Source: Delphinapterus leucas (lineage: Eukaryota; Chordata; Mammalia; Artiodactyla; Monodontidae). From it: a stretch of DNA of 64,000 nucleotides. The notes under the pieces were generated by a model that saw nothing but the letters and a program-made list of their open reading frames with translations, did not search any database and was not told the DNA's origin. The stretch lies in assembly GCF_002288925.2 (NCBI RefSeq), contig NW_022098001.1, positions 10,566,582 to 10,630,581 of the forward strand, in the 5' to 3' direction. The position numbers were made by a program, and so were the translations under genes. Each line of letters opens with the position of its first letter. Within the stretch, counting starts at the first letter, position 1. Below are positions 36,301 through 48,217 of this stretch, in pieces.

Positions 36301-37092
36301 TCAGTGATCTCTTGGTTATTTAGTAGTGTATTGTTTAGCCTCCTTGTATTTGTATGTTTTACAGATTTTTTCCTTTAATCGATATCTAGTCTCATAGTGT
36401 TGTGGTTGGAAAAGATACTTGGCATGATTTCAATTTTCTTAAATTTACCAAGTCTTGATTTTTACCCCAAGATATGATCTATCCTGAAAAATGTTCCATG
36501 ATTACTTGAGAAGAAAGTGTATTCTGTTGTATTTGGATGGAATGTTCTATAAATATCAATTCAGTCCATCTTGTTTAATGTATCATTTAAAGCTTGTGTT
36601 TTCTTATTTATTTTCATTTTGCATGAGCTGTCCATTGGTGAAAATGGGGTGCTAAGTCCCCTACTATTATTGTGTTACTGTCGATTTCCCCTTTTATGGG
36701 TGTTAGCATTTGCCTTATGTATTGAGGTGCTCTGATGTTCAGTGCATAAATATTTACAATTGTTATATCTTCTTGGAATGATCCCTTGATCATTATGTAG
36801 TGTCCTTCTTTGTCTCTTGTAATAGTCTTTATTTTAAAGTCTATATTGTCTGATATGAGAATTGCTACTCCAGCTTTCTTTTGATTTCCATTTGCTTGGA
36901 ATACTGTTTTCTCCTTACTTTCATTCTGTATTTCTCCCTGTATTTCTCCCTAGGTCTGAAGTGGGTTTCTTGTAGACAGCATATATATGGGTCTTGTTTT
37001 TGTATCCCTTCAGCAAGCCTTTGTCTTTTGGTTGGACCATTTAATACATTTATGTTTAAGGTAATTATCAATATGTATGTTTTTATTACCAT
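33350..37092 (-). pseudogene. L1 ORF2 (endonuclease/reverse transcriptase), broken
   Basis: Fragments appear in the expected order: endonuclease N-terminus at 37092-36865, the linker [18 protein letters not shown] at 35815-35546, reverse transcriptase [14 protein letters not shown] at 35300-35091, and the active-site region at 35069-34617. The active-site box reads FAVD where L1 has FADD, so one catalytic aspartate is lost. Further pieces run to the C-terminus near 33.4 kb. A SINE and several frameshifts split the frame. It can no longer make a working enzyme. Confidence 0.85.
35834..36044 (-). mobile_element. CHR SINE, antisense, in full-length L1
   Basis: Near-perfect duplication cctttt(c/t)cagttatttt flanks it around 35818-35833 and 36045-36061. 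Minus strand: 'ggattccctggtggcgcagt', 'gggttcgtgccccgg', 'gcccgcgtacagc', then an A/T-rich tail. It postdates the L1 it interrupts. Confidence 0.93.
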
Positions 37093-38049
37093 TTTCTTAA
37101 TTGTTATGTGTTTGTTATTGTAGGTCCTTCCTTTCCTTGCATTTCCTGCCTAGAGAAGTTCCTTTAGCATTTGTTGTATAGCTGGTTTGGTGGTGCTGAG
37201 TTCTCTTAGCTTTTGCTTGTCTGTAAAGGTTTTAATTTCTCCGTGGAATCTGAATGAGATTCTTGCTGGGTAGAGTAATCTTGGTTGTAGGTTTTTCACT
37301 TTCATCACTTTAAATATGTCCTGCCACTCCCTTCTGGCTTGCAGAGTTTCTGCTGAAAGATCAGCTGTTAACCTTATGGGGATTCCGTTGTATGTTATTT
37401 GTTGCTTTTCCCTTGATGTTTTTAATATTTTTTCTTTGTATTTAATTTTTTATAGTTTGATTAGTATGTGCCTTGGCGTGTTTCTCCTTGGATTTATCCT
37501 GTATTGGACTCTCTGTGCTTCCTGGACTTATTTCCTTTCCCACATTAGGGAATTTTTCCACCGTAATCTCTTCAAATATTTTCTCAGTCTCTTTTTTTTT
37601 CTCTTCTTATGGGTCCCCTATAATTCGAATGTTGGTGCATTTAATGTTGTCCCAGAGGTGTCTGAGACTGTCCTCAATTCTTTTCATTCTTTTTTGTTTC
37701 TTTTGCCCTGCGGTAGTTATTTCCACTATTTTATCTTCCCGGTCACTTACCTGTTTTTCTGCTTTAGTTATTCTCCTATTGATTCCTTCTAGAGAATTTT
37801 AAATTTCATTATTATGTTGTTCATCATTGTTTGTTTGCTCTTTAGTTCTTCTAGGTCCTTTGTAAATGTTTCTTGTACTTCCTCCATTCTATTTCTAAGA
37901 TTTTGTATCATCTTTACTATTACTATTCTGAATTCTTTTTCGGGTAGACTGCCTGCTTCTTCTTCATTTGTTTGGTCTGGGGTTCTTTTACCTTGCTTCT
38001 TCATCTGCTTTGTATTTCTCTGTCTTCTGATTTTGCTTAACCTTACTGT

Positions 38050-40208
38050 GTTTGGGGTATCCTTTTCACAGGCTGCATGTTCGTAGTTCCCATTGTTTTT
38101 GTTGTCTGCCCCCAGTGGGTAAGGTTGGTTCAGTGGGTTGTGTAGGCTTCCTGGTCGAGGGGACTGGTGCCTGTGTTCTGGGCGTTGAGGCTGGATCTTG
38201 TCTTTCTGGTGGGCAGGACTGCGTCTGGTGGTGTGTTTTTGTGTGTCTGTGACCTTATTATGATTTTAGGCAGCCTCCCTACTTACGAGTGGCGTTGTGT
38301 TCCTGTCTTGGTAGTTGTTTGGCATAGGGTGTTCACCACTGTAGCTTGCTGGTCGTTGAGTTAAGCTGGGTCTTAGCATTGAGATGGAGACGTCTGGGAG
38401 AGCTTTCACCATTTGATATTACATGGGGCCAGGAGGTCTCTGGTGGACCATTGTCCTGAACTCAGCTCTCCCACCTCAGAGGCTCAGACATGACAGCCAG
38501 CCGTAGCACCAAGACCCCGTCAGCCACACAGCTCAGAAGAACAGGGAGAATATAAAGAAAGAAAAATAAAATAAAATACTACATAGTAAAATGAAATAAG
38601 GTAAAAGTTATTGAAATAAAAATTAAAAATATTATTAAAATAAAAAGATAAAAAAGTAATAGAAAAAAAAAAGAGAGCAACCAAACCAAAAAACAAATAG
38701 ACCAATGATAACAAGCACTAAAAACTATATTAAAAAAAAAAAAGACACACAGAACCCTACGACAAATGGTGAAAGCAAAGCTATATAGACAAAATCACCC
38801 AAAGAAGCATACAGATATATACTCACAAATAGAGAAAAAGGAAAGCAATATATATACGTATTTAAAAAAAAAAACAAAGAGAACAAAATCAATAAATATA
38901 CCAATGATAGCAAGTTCTAAGTACTAAACTAAGATAAACATAAAACCAGAAATAAATTAGATGCAGAAAGCAAACCCCAAGTCTACAGTTGTTCCCAAAG
39001 TCCACTGCCTCAATTTTGGGATGATTTGTTGTCTGTTCAGGTATTCCGCAGATGCAGGGTACATCAGTTTGATTGTGAAGATTTAATCTGCTGCTCCTGA
39101 GGCTGCATAGAGAGATTTCCCTTTCTCTTCTTTGTTCGCAGAGCTCCTGGGGATGAGCTTTGGATTTGTCCCCGCCTCTGCGTGTAGGTCGCCTGAGGGC
39201 TTCTGTTCCCGCCCAGACAGGACAGGGTTAAAGTAGCAGCTGATTAATGGGCTCTGGGTCACTCAGGCCTTGGGGAGGGAGGGGTACGGAATGCAGGGCG
39301 AGCCTGCGGCGGCAGAGGCCAGTGCGACATTACAGCAGCCTGAGGCGCACCATGTGTTCTCCCAGGGAAGTTGTCCCTGCATCACAGGACTGTGGCAGTG
39401 GTGGACTGCGCAGGCTCCCGGGAGGGGAGGTGTGGACAGTGACCTGTGCTTGCACACAGGCTTTTTAATGGCTGCAGCAGCAGGCTTAGTATCTCATGCC
39501 AGTCTCTGGGGTCCGTGCTGATAGCCGCGGCTCGTGCCTGTCTCTGGAGCTCCTTTAAGCGGCGCTCTTAATCCCCTCTCCTTGTGCACCAGGAAACAAA
39601 GAAGCAAGAAAAAGTCTCTTGCCTCTTTGGTAGCTCCAGACCTTTTCCCGGACTCCCTCCCACTAGCCGTGGCGCACTAGCTCCCTTCAGGCTGTGTTCA
39701 CGCAGCCAACCCCAGTCCTTTCCCTGGGATCTGAACTCCGAAGCCCAAGCCTCAGCTCCCAGCCCCCATGCACCTCAGCAGGTTAGCAGAGAAGCCTCTC
39801 AGGCTGGTGAATGCTGGTTGGCAGCGATCCTCTGTGCAGAAATCTCTCCACTTTGCCCTCTGCATCTCTGTTGCTGCGCTCTCCTCCGTGGCTCCAAAGC
39901 TTCTCCCCCCGCCCACCCACTGTCTCCGCCAGTGGGGGCCTTCCTAGTGTGTGAAAACTTTTCCTCCTTCACAGCTCCCTCCCAGAGGTGCAGGTCCCGT
40001 CCCTATTCTTTTGGCTCTGGTTTTTCTTTTTTCTTTTGCCGTACGCAGGTACGTGGGGAGTTTCTTGCCTTTTTTGAAGTCTGAGGTTTTTCTGCCAGTG
40101 TTCAGTAGGTGTTCTGTAGGAGCTGTTCCACATGTAGATGTATTTTTGATGTACTTGTGGGGAGGAAGGTGATCTCCATGTTTTACTCCTCTGCCATCTT
40201 GAAGCTGA
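38050..40208 (-). promoter_or_regulatory. L1 5'UTR / internal promoter region (antisense to STK3)
   Basis: This GC-rich stretch (about 39130-39960 is the richest part) is the 5'UTR of the full-length L1, which normally holds the element's own promoter. It ends at 40208 with the 'aagatggc'-type start, where known L1s bind YY1. An A-rich tract at 38540-38960 is part of the same UTR. Open frames within it are chance. Promoter activity here is inference; the sequence is old and mutated. Confidence 0.7.
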
Positions 40209-40210
40209 GA

Positions 40211-42130
40211 TCTTCTTTTTAAATCTAAGGGCTTACTGCTATAAATTGCCCTCTTAATGCTGCTTTTGCTGCATCCCTTGTGTCTTGGTATGTTGTATTT
40301 TTGTTTTCATTTCTCTCCAGATATTTTCTTAATTCCCTTGTGATTTCTTCTTTGATCCCTTGTTTGTTTAAGAATATGTTAACATTCACGTATTTCTGGA
40401 TCTCCCTGTTGCCCTACTGTTTTTGATTTCGTTTTTCATTCCATTCTGTTTGGAGAAGATACTTTGTATGATTACAGTCTTATGAAATTTTAAAGATATG
40501 TTTTATGGCCTAACATGCAGTCTCTTTTGGAGAGTGTTCCTGTTCCGTGTGCATTTGAGAAGAATGTACATTCTGCTGTTGTTGAATTTTTTTTGTATTT
40601 ACCTGTATTTTTACTAGCTGCTGTTCTTTATTCTTTTGTATAGGTTTATGTTTCCTTTTGACATCATTTTCTTGTAGCCTGAAGAACTGTCTTTAACCAT
40701 TTATTGTTGTGAAAGTCCACTCATAATGAATTCTCTCACCCTTTTTTGTTTGAAAATTTTTTATTTTTCTGTCACTTTTTGAGGGATATTTCCATTAAAT
40801 ATAGAATTTTATGTTGATTATTGTTTTCTATCATCACTTTTAAGGAGTCGCTGTCTTTTGGCTCACTTACTGTCTGGCAAGAATACTACAGTCATCCTTA
40901 TTTTTTTTCTTATTTTAAATAAATTTATTTATTTTATTTATTTTTGGCTGCATTGGGTCTTCATTGCTGCGCGACGGCTTTCTCTAGTTGTGGCAGGCGG
41001 GGGCTACACTTCATTGCAGTGCTCAGGCTTCTCATTGCAGTGGCTTCTCTTGTCGTGTATCATGGGCTCTAGGTGCATGGGCTTCGGTAGTTGCAGCACG
41101 CCGGCTCAGTAATTGTGGCTCATGGGCCCTAGAGTAAATAGTTGTGGCGCTTGTGCTTAGTTGCTCCGCAGCATGTCGGATCCTCCCAGACCAGGGCTCG
41201 AACCTGTGTCCCCTGCATTGGCAGGTGGATTCTTAACCACTGTGCCACCAGGGAATCCCCTTGTTTTTGTTCTTATTTAAGTAATATGTCTTTTTTCTGT
41301 GACTGCTTTTAGTATTCTCTTATTCCTACTCCTGTACTTCTTATTGGTGGCAATTTGATTACAATACATGTGGTTTGTCTGTGTGTGTGTTTGTGTGTAT
41401 TTATCTTTTTAGATTTGCTGAGTTACTTGCATTTGTAGTTTATTGTTTTTATAAAATTTGGAAAATGTTTGGCCGGTTTCTCCCCCACCCCCTTTTTTCT
41501 CTTTCTCTTTGTTTATATATATTTATCTATACCTATTCTTCATTTCCATGTGGGGCTCAGGCTCTTTCTTTTCTCCTTTTTTTCTTTAAACATTTTTTTC
41601 TTCATGTTACCCTTTTGCTGTACTGTCTAATCTGTTCAGATTGTATCCAGTGAAAATTTCATTTCAGTACTTTGTTTCATCTGTAAAATTTTTGTTTAGC
41701 TCTTTTTTCCTATCCATTTCCATTACATCTCTAAGTACATGGGAGTTATTTATATTTGCTCTTTATAAGATTGTTTTTTGTAAATTCCACTGTTTTTGCC
41801 ATTTCTGTGTCTGTTTTAATTGACTAATTTTTCTCCTCTTTGTGAGTCACAGTTCCCAATTTCTCATATATCCATAATTTTTTATTGAATTCTTTTTTTT
41901 CTTTCTTCACAGTCACCAGTGTTTCGATATTTTCCAGTTTTGTGTGTGCAAATTCTGTCTCCACACATATAAACAGATTTGTTGAACCATCTGAAACTAT
42001 GTTGCCCACATCATGACCCTTCATCTCTAAATACTTAAGCACGTGTCCCTTAAGAGGAAGCACATTCTCTTAAGTCCATAATTCCCTTTTCACTCTTAAG
42101 AAAATTAAAAACAATTCTTTAACATCATCC
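40211..42130 (-). mobile_element. Old L1, antisense, continuation of the 29.1-32.7 kb element
   Basis: 'tgctataaattgccctctta', 'atgctgcttttgctgcatcc' and 'aagatactttgtatgattac' are the ORF2 region that directly follows the text ending at 32705. It is split by a SINE at 40915-41260 and becomes unrecognisable near 42.1 kb. Confidence 0.75.
40915..41260 (-). mobile_element. Long CHR SINE, antisense
   Basis: Minus strand: 'ggggattccctggtggcaca', box-B-like 'aggttcgagccctgg', long body with 'gcaactactgaagcc'-like repeats and a 'cagccaaaaataaat' tail. Flanks share 'ttcttattt(t)aa', a probable target-site duplication. Confidence 0.9.
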
Positions 42131-42394
42131 AATAGCTGGCCTTTATTGAAGATTCTACAATTCCTAAAAATACCTTATGTCTGTTTCTTTAATAGTATAA
42201 GAATTACTCCCTTTTACAGCCATTTTCTGTATGTGATGCATTTGAAAAATACTTTGTTTCAGATTCTTTTAAGAAATACATTTTCTGCTCAAACCAGCCC
42301 CAGTCTCTTCCTGTTACAAATCTGGTCTGGTCCACACAGCTCTCCTTCCTGAAGGAGCACATCCACATCACAGGAAGATGACTTTCCCACAAGC
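42131..42394. other. Intronic spacer, nothing recognised
   Basis: Short unassigned sequence before the MIR. Confidence 0.4.
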
Positions 42395-42690
42395 TCTGAA
42401 AAGAGTAGTGATTACAAGAACGGGGTATGAAGTCAGAAGGTCTGGGTTGGAATTGAGCCTCATCACTAACTAACTGGGTTAGGGCAAATTACTTAACCAC
42501 TGTGAGGATCAACTTCCCAAACTATTATTATTAATTATTTCTCGAATTATTACATGAAAACACTTAATGGTAATAATAGTCTCTACTGTGTAGAGTTGTT
42601 GGGAGGGTTAAGTGAGTTCATGAGTGTAAATGGCTTAGAATCATTGTCTGGAGTGTTGTCTGGATACAAAGTAAATGCTGTGCAAGGGCT
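42395..42690 (+). mobile_element. MIR SINE relic
   Basis: Blocks 'gaagtcagaaggtctgggttg', 'gggcaaattacttaaccact', 'gagttgttgggagggttaag' and 'cttagaatcattgtctggag' match the MIR order, with an AT-rich insertion in the middle. Confidence 0.75.
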
Positions 42691-42788
42691 CTCTTTAAAG
42701 ATGCAATCTCTTCCTGGTAAGTTCTCCCAATTCCTCCCTGTATAGGTCATTAGTTTCCTAAGAAAATAGCACCTAATGGAAGACATTA

Positions 42789-42900
42789 CAGGCATACTGC
42801 ATTTTATTGTGTTTCACACATACTGCATTTTTTTTTTTTTTTAACAAATTGAAGGTTTGCAGCAACCTTGCGTGGAGCAAGTTTACGGGCACCAATTTTC
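42789..42900 (+). mobile_element. Tigger DNA transposon 5' end, truncated by L1
   Basis: Starts with TA then 'caggcatactgcattttatt', followed by 'aaattgaaggtttgcagcaa' and 'gtggagcaagtttacgggca'. This is a Tigger1-type terminus in sense orientation. It breaks off at 42900 where the antisense L1 begins. Confidence 0.85.
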
Positions 42901-43658
42901 TTTTTTTTTTCTGAATTTTTGAATTTTATTTATTTATTTATAGAGCAGGATCTTATTACTTATCCATTTTATACGTATTAGTATATGTCAATCCCAATCT
43001 CCCAAATCATCACACCACCATCCCCCCCAGCCACTTTCCTCCGTTGGTGTCCTTACGTTTGTTCTCTACATCAGTGTCTCAATTTCTGCCCTGCAAACTG
43101 GTTCATCTGTACCATTTTCCTACGTTCCACATATATGCGTTAATATATGATATTTGTTTTTCTCTTTCTGACTTACTTCACTCTGTATGACAGTCTCTAG
43201 ATCAATAGACATCTCTACAAATGACCCAATTTCGTTCCTTTTTATGGCTGAGTAATATTCCATTGTATATATGTACCACATCTTCTTTATCCATTCCTCT
43301 GTCGATGGGCATTTAGGTTGCTTCCATGATCTGGCTGTTGTAAATAGTGCTGCAATGAACGTTGGGGTGCTTGTGTCTTTTTGAATTATGGTTTTCTCTG
43401 GGTATATGCCCAGTAGTGTGATTGCTGGGTCATGTGGTACTTCTAATTTTAGTTTTTTAAGGAACCTCCATACTGTTCTCCATCGTGGCTGTATCAATTT
43501 ACATTCCCACCAGCAGTGCAAGAGGGTCCCCTTTTCTCCACACCCTCTCCAGCATTTGTTGCTTGTAAATTTTCTGATGATGCCCATTTTAACTGGTGTG
43601 AGGTGATACCCCATTGTAGTTTTGATTTGCATTTCTCTAATAATTAATGATGTTGAGC

Positions 43659-43756
43659 AGCTTTTCATGTGCTTCTTGGCCATCTGTATGTCTTCTTTGG
43701 AGAAATATCTATTTAGGTCTTCTGCCCATTTTTGGATTGGGTTGTTTGTTTTTTTT
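43659..43756 (-). repeat. Contig-end duplicate, left copy (likely artefact)
   Basis: L1 ORF2 text matching 43859-43955 base for base apart from a T-run length difference. See the gap entry. Confidence 0.9.
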
Positions 43757-43758
43757 AT

Positions 43759-43858
43759 NNNNNNNNNNNNNNNNNNNNNNNNNNNNNNNNNNNNNNNNNN
43801 NNNNNNNNNNNNNNNNNNNNNNNNNNNNNNNNNNNNNNNNNNNNNNNNNNNNNNNNNN
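43759..43858. other. Assembly gap of exactly 100 N with duplicated flanks
   Basis: One hundred N characters. The approximately 97 bases before the gap (43659-43756) recur after it (43859-43955), identical except for one T in a homopolymer. This indicates two overlapping contig ends placed side by side with a standard-size gap, not real biology. Confidence 0.95.
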
Positions 43859-43955
43859 AGCTTTTCATGTGCTTCTTGGCCATCTGTATGTCTTCTTTGG
43901 AGAAATATCTATTTAGGTCTTCTGCCCATTTTTGGATTGGGTTGTTTGTTTTTTT
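43859..43955 (-). repeat. Contig-end duplicate, right copy (likely artefact)
   Basis: Second copy of the segment on the left side of the gap. The L1 continues normally after it ('agtattgagctgcatgagtt'). Confidence 0.9.
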
Positions 43956-46900
43956 AGTATTGAGCTGCATGAGTTGTTTATATATTTTGGAGATTAATTC
44001 TTTGTTGATTCATTTGCAAATATTTTCTCCCATCTCAGTGTTGTCTTTTCATCTTGTTTGTAGTTTCCTTTGCTGTGCAAAAGCTTTTAAGTTTCATTAG
44101 GTCCCATCTGTTTATTTTTGTTTTGATTTCCATTACTCTAGAAGGTGGATCAAAAAAGATCTTGCTGTGATTTATGTCAGAGTGTTCTTCCTATGTTTCC
44201 TCTAAGGGTTTTATAGTGTCTGGTCTAACATTTAGGTCTCTAATCCATTTTGAATTTGTTTTTGTGTATGGCGTTAGGGAGTGTTCTAATTTCATTTTTT
44301 ACATGTAGCCGTCCAGTTTCCCCAGCACCACTTATTGAAGAGACTGTCTTTTCTTCGTTGTGTATGCTTCCCTCCTTTGCCATAGATTAGTTGACCATAG
44401 GTGGGTGGTTTTATCTCTGGGCTTTCTATCCAGTTCCATTGATCTATATTTCTGTTTTTATGCCAGTACCATGCTGTCTTGATTACTGTAGCTTTGTAGT
44501 ATAGTCTGAAGTCAGGGAGTCTGATTCCTTCAGCTCCATTTTTTTCCATCAAGACTGCTTTAGCTATTTGGGGTCTTTTGTGTCTTCATACACATTTTAA
44601 GATTTTTTGTTCTAGTTCTGTAAAAAATGCCACTGGTAATTTGATAGGGATTGCATTGAACGTGTAGATTGCTTTGGGTAGTATAGTCATAGTCATTTTC
44701 ACAATATTGTTTCTTCCAATCCAAGAACTTGGTATATCTCTTCATCTGTTTGATTCATCTTTAATTTCTTTCATCAGTGTCTACATTTTTCTGCACACAG
44801 GTCTTTTGTCTCCCTAGGTAGGTGTATTCCTAGGTATTTTATTCTTTTTGTTGCAGTGATAAATGAGCGTGTTTCCTCAATTTTTCTTTCAGATTTTTCA
44901 TAATTTGTGTGTAGGAATGCAAGAGATTTCTGTGCATTAATTTTGTATCCTGCAACTTTACCAAATTCATTGATTAGCCCTAGCAGTTTTCTGGTAGCAT
45001 ATTTAGGATTCTCTGTGTATTATGTCATCTGCAAACAGTGACAGTTTTACTTCTTCTTTTCTAGTTTGTATTCCTTTTATTTCTTTTTCTTCTCTGATTG
45101 CCATGGCTAGGACTTCCAAAACTATGTTCAGTAATAGTGGTGAGAGTGGACATCCTTGTCTTGTTCCTGATTTTAGAGGAAATGCTTTCAGTTTTTCACA
45201 GTTGAGACTGATGTTTGCTGTGGGTTTGTCTTATATGGCCTTCATTATGTTGAGGTAGGTTCCCCCTCTGCCCACTTTCTGGAGAACTTTTATCGTAAAT
45301 GGGTGTTGAATTTTGTTGCAAGCTTTTTCTGCATCTATTGAAATGATGATATGGTTTTCCTTCTTCAGTTTGTTAATATGGTGTATCACATTGATTGATT
45401 CGCATATATTGAAGAATCCTTGCATCCGTGAGGTAAATCCCACTTAATCATGGTGTATGATCCTTTTAATGTGTTGTTGGTTTCTGTTTGCTAGTATTTT
45501 GTTGAGGATTTTTGCATGTATGTTCATTAGTGATATTTGTTGGTAATTTCTTTTTTTGTAGTATCTTTGTCTGGTTTTGGTATCAGGGTGATGGTGGCCT
45601 CATAGAATGAGTTTGCTAGTGTTCCTTCCTCTGCAATTTTTTGGAAGAGTTTGAGAAGGATGGGTGTTAGCTCTTCTCTGAATGTTTGATAGAATTCACC
45701 CGTGAAGCCATCTGGTCCTTGCTTTTGTTTGTTGGAAGATTTTTAATCACAGTTTCAATTTCATTCCTTGTGATTGGTCTGTTCATATTTTCTTTTTCTT
45801 GCTGGTTCAGTCTTGGAAAGATATACTTTTCTAAGCATTTGTCCATTTCTTCCAGGTTGTGCATTTTATTGGCATAGAGTTGCTTGAAGTAGTCTCTTAG
45901 GATGCTTTGTATTTCTGCGGTGCCTGTTGTAACTTCTCCTTTTTCTTTTCTCATTTTGTTGATTTGAGTCCTCTCCCTCCTTTTCTTGATGAGTCTGGCT
46001 AATGGTTTATCAATTTTGTTTATCTTGTCAAAGAACCAGCTTTTAGTGTTATTGATCTTTGCTATTGTTTTCTTTGTTTCTATTTCATTTATTTCTGCTC
46101 TGATCATTATGATTTCTTTACTTCTACTAACTTTGGGTTTTTTTTTGTTCTTCTTTCTCTAGTTGCTTTAGGTGTAAGGTTAGATTATTTATTTGAGATT
46201 TTTCTTGTTTCTTGATGTAGGCTTGTATTGCTATACACTTCCCTCTTAGAACTGCTTTTGCTGCATCCCATAGGTTTTGGATTATCATGTTTTCATTGTC
46301 ATTTGTCTCTAGGTATTTTTTGATTTCTTCAGTGATCTCTTGATTATTTAGTAACGTATTGTTTAGCCTCCATGTGTTTGTATTTTTTACGTTTTTTTCC
46401 CTGTAATTTATTTCTAATCTCATAGTGTTGTGGTCAGGAAAGATGCTTGATAGGATTTTGGTTTTCTTACATTTACTGAGGCTTTATTTTTGACCCAAGA
46501 TGTGATCTGTCTTGGAGAATGTTCCATGTGCACTTGAGAAGAAAGTGTCATCTGCTGATTTTGGATGGAATGTCCTATAAATAACAATTAAGTCTATGTG
46601 GTGTATTGTGTCATTTAAAGCTTGTGTTTCCTTATTAATTTTTTGTTTGGATGATCTGTCCATTGGTTTAAGTGAGGTGTTACAGTCCCCCACTATTATT
46701 GTGTTACTGTCAATTTCCACTTTTATAACTGTTAGCAGTTGGCTTATGTATTGAGGTGCTCCTGTGTTGGTGCATATATATTTATAATTGTTATATCTTA
46801 CTCTTGGATGGATCCCTTGATCGTTATGTAGTGTCCTTCCTTGTGTCTTGTAACATTCTTTATTTTAAAGTCTATTTTATCTGATAAGAGTATTGCTTCT

Positions 46901-48217
46901 CCAGCTTTCTTTTGATTTCCTTTTGCATGGAATATCTTTTTCCTTCCCGTCACTTTCAGTCTGTATGTGTCCCTAGGTGTGAAGTGGGTCTCTTGTAGAC
47001 AGCATATATATGGGTCTTGTTTTTGTATCCATTCAGCAAACCTTTGTCTTTTGGTTGGAGCATTTAATCCATTCACATTTAAGGTAATTATTGATATGTA
47101 TGTTCCTATTACCATTTTCTTAATTGTTTTTATAGGTTCTTTTCTTTTCTTGTGTTTCCCACTTAGAGAAGTTCCTTTAGATTTTTTTGTAGAGCTGGTT
47201 TGGTGGTGCTGAGTTCTCCTAGCTTTTGCTTGTCTGTAAAGCTTTTGATTTCTCTGTTGAATCTGAATGAGATCCTTGCCGGGTAGGGTAATCTTGGTTG
47301 TCGGTTTTTCTCTTTCATCACTTTAAATATCTCATGCCACTTCCTCTGGTTTGTAGAGCTTCTGCTGAGAAATCAGCTGTTACCCTTATGGGTCTTCCCT
47401 TGTATGCTATTTGTCATTTTTCCCTTGTTGCTTTCAATAATTTTTCTTTGTTTTTAATTTTTGTCAATGTTTTTAATATGTGTCTCGGCATGTTCCTCCT
47501 TGGGTTTATCCTGCCTGGCATTTCTGTGAGCTTCCTGCACTTGGTCGGCTATTTCCTTTCCCATGTTAGGGAAGTTTTCTACTATAATCTCTTCAAATAT
47601 TTTGTCGGGTCCTTTCTCTCTTCTCCTTCTGCGACCCCTATAATGCGAATGTTGTTGCATTTAATTTTGCCCCAGCGGTCTCTTAGGCTGTTTTCATTTC
47701 TTTCCTTTGTTTTTTCTTTATTCTGTTCCATGGCAGTGAGTTCCACCATTCTGTCTTCCAGGTCACTTATCTGTTCTTTTGCCTCAGTTATTCTGCTTTT
47801 GATTTCTTCTAGTGCATTTTTCATTTCAGTTATTGTATTGTTCTTCTCTGTTTGTTTGTTCTTTAATTCTTCTATGTGTTCCTTAATTCTTCTCATTCTT
47901 TGTTAAACATTTCTTGCATCTTCTCAATCTTTTCCTTCATTCTTTTTCCGAGGTCCTGGATCATCTTCATTATCATTATTCTGAATTGTTTTTCTTAAGG
48001 TTTCCTATCTCCACTTCATTTAGTTGTTTTTCTGGGGTTTGTCTTTTTCCTTTATCTGGTACATCACCCTGTGCGTTTTCATCTTGTCTATCTTTCTGTG
48101 AATGTGGTTTTTCCCACAGTCTGTGGGTTTTTAGTTCTTCTTGCTTCTTTTGATTGAATTCTTGGCATTATAAATTTTTACATTGTTAAGGCTGAGTTTT
48201 GTTTGTTTAAGGAGTTG

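Larger units (their letters stand above)
32925..40208 (-). mobile_element. Full-length L1 (about 7.3 kb), antisense, with 5'UTR
   Basis: Reading the minus strand from 40208 it begins 'cttcaagatggcagaggagt', a typical cetartiodactyl L1 start. A GC-rich 5'UTR follows to about 38050, then the ORF1 start at 38004 (MKKQGKRTPDQTNEEEAG). ORF2 starts at 37092 with the endonuclease text (LNGPTKRQRLAEG, then CCLQETHF), followed by the reverse transcriptase at 35300-34950, the Cys-rich end, and the 3'UTR to 32925. A SINE at 35834-36044 interrupts ORF2. Many frameshifts and stops make it non-autonomous. No clean target-site duplication was found. Confidence 0.9.
42901..48160 (-). mobile_element. L1, antisense, ORF1 and ORF2 present, 5'UTR missing
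   Basis: The minus strand reads ORF1 coiled-coil and RRM text from about 47896 (IEELKNKQTEKNNTITEMKN), then ORF2 from 47115 (TLNVNGLNAPTKRQRFAEWI). The linker is at 46107-45667, reverse transcriptase at 45443-45231 ([16 protein letters not shown]), the Cys-rich end at 43683 and the 3'UTR to 42901. The FADD box near 45030 is kept but a deletion right after it shifts frame. An N gap lies at 43759-43858. Many breaks; inert. The right end is approximate, because 48160-48217 may be another old L1 scrap. Confidence 0.88.

Noticed and set aside
39130..39960. GC-rich region that could be a CpG-island promoter or STK3 exon 1, with open frames such as 39584-40084
   Set aside because: It lies within the 5'UTR of the antisense full-length L1, in the expected order before ORF1. 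No MEQPPAPK-type coding start is present.
36865..47212. Two apparently similar L1s as a segmental duplication
   Set aside because: The L1s at 32.9-40.2 and 42.9-48.2 kb differ in 5' extent and flanks and have separate SINE content, so they are independent insertions.
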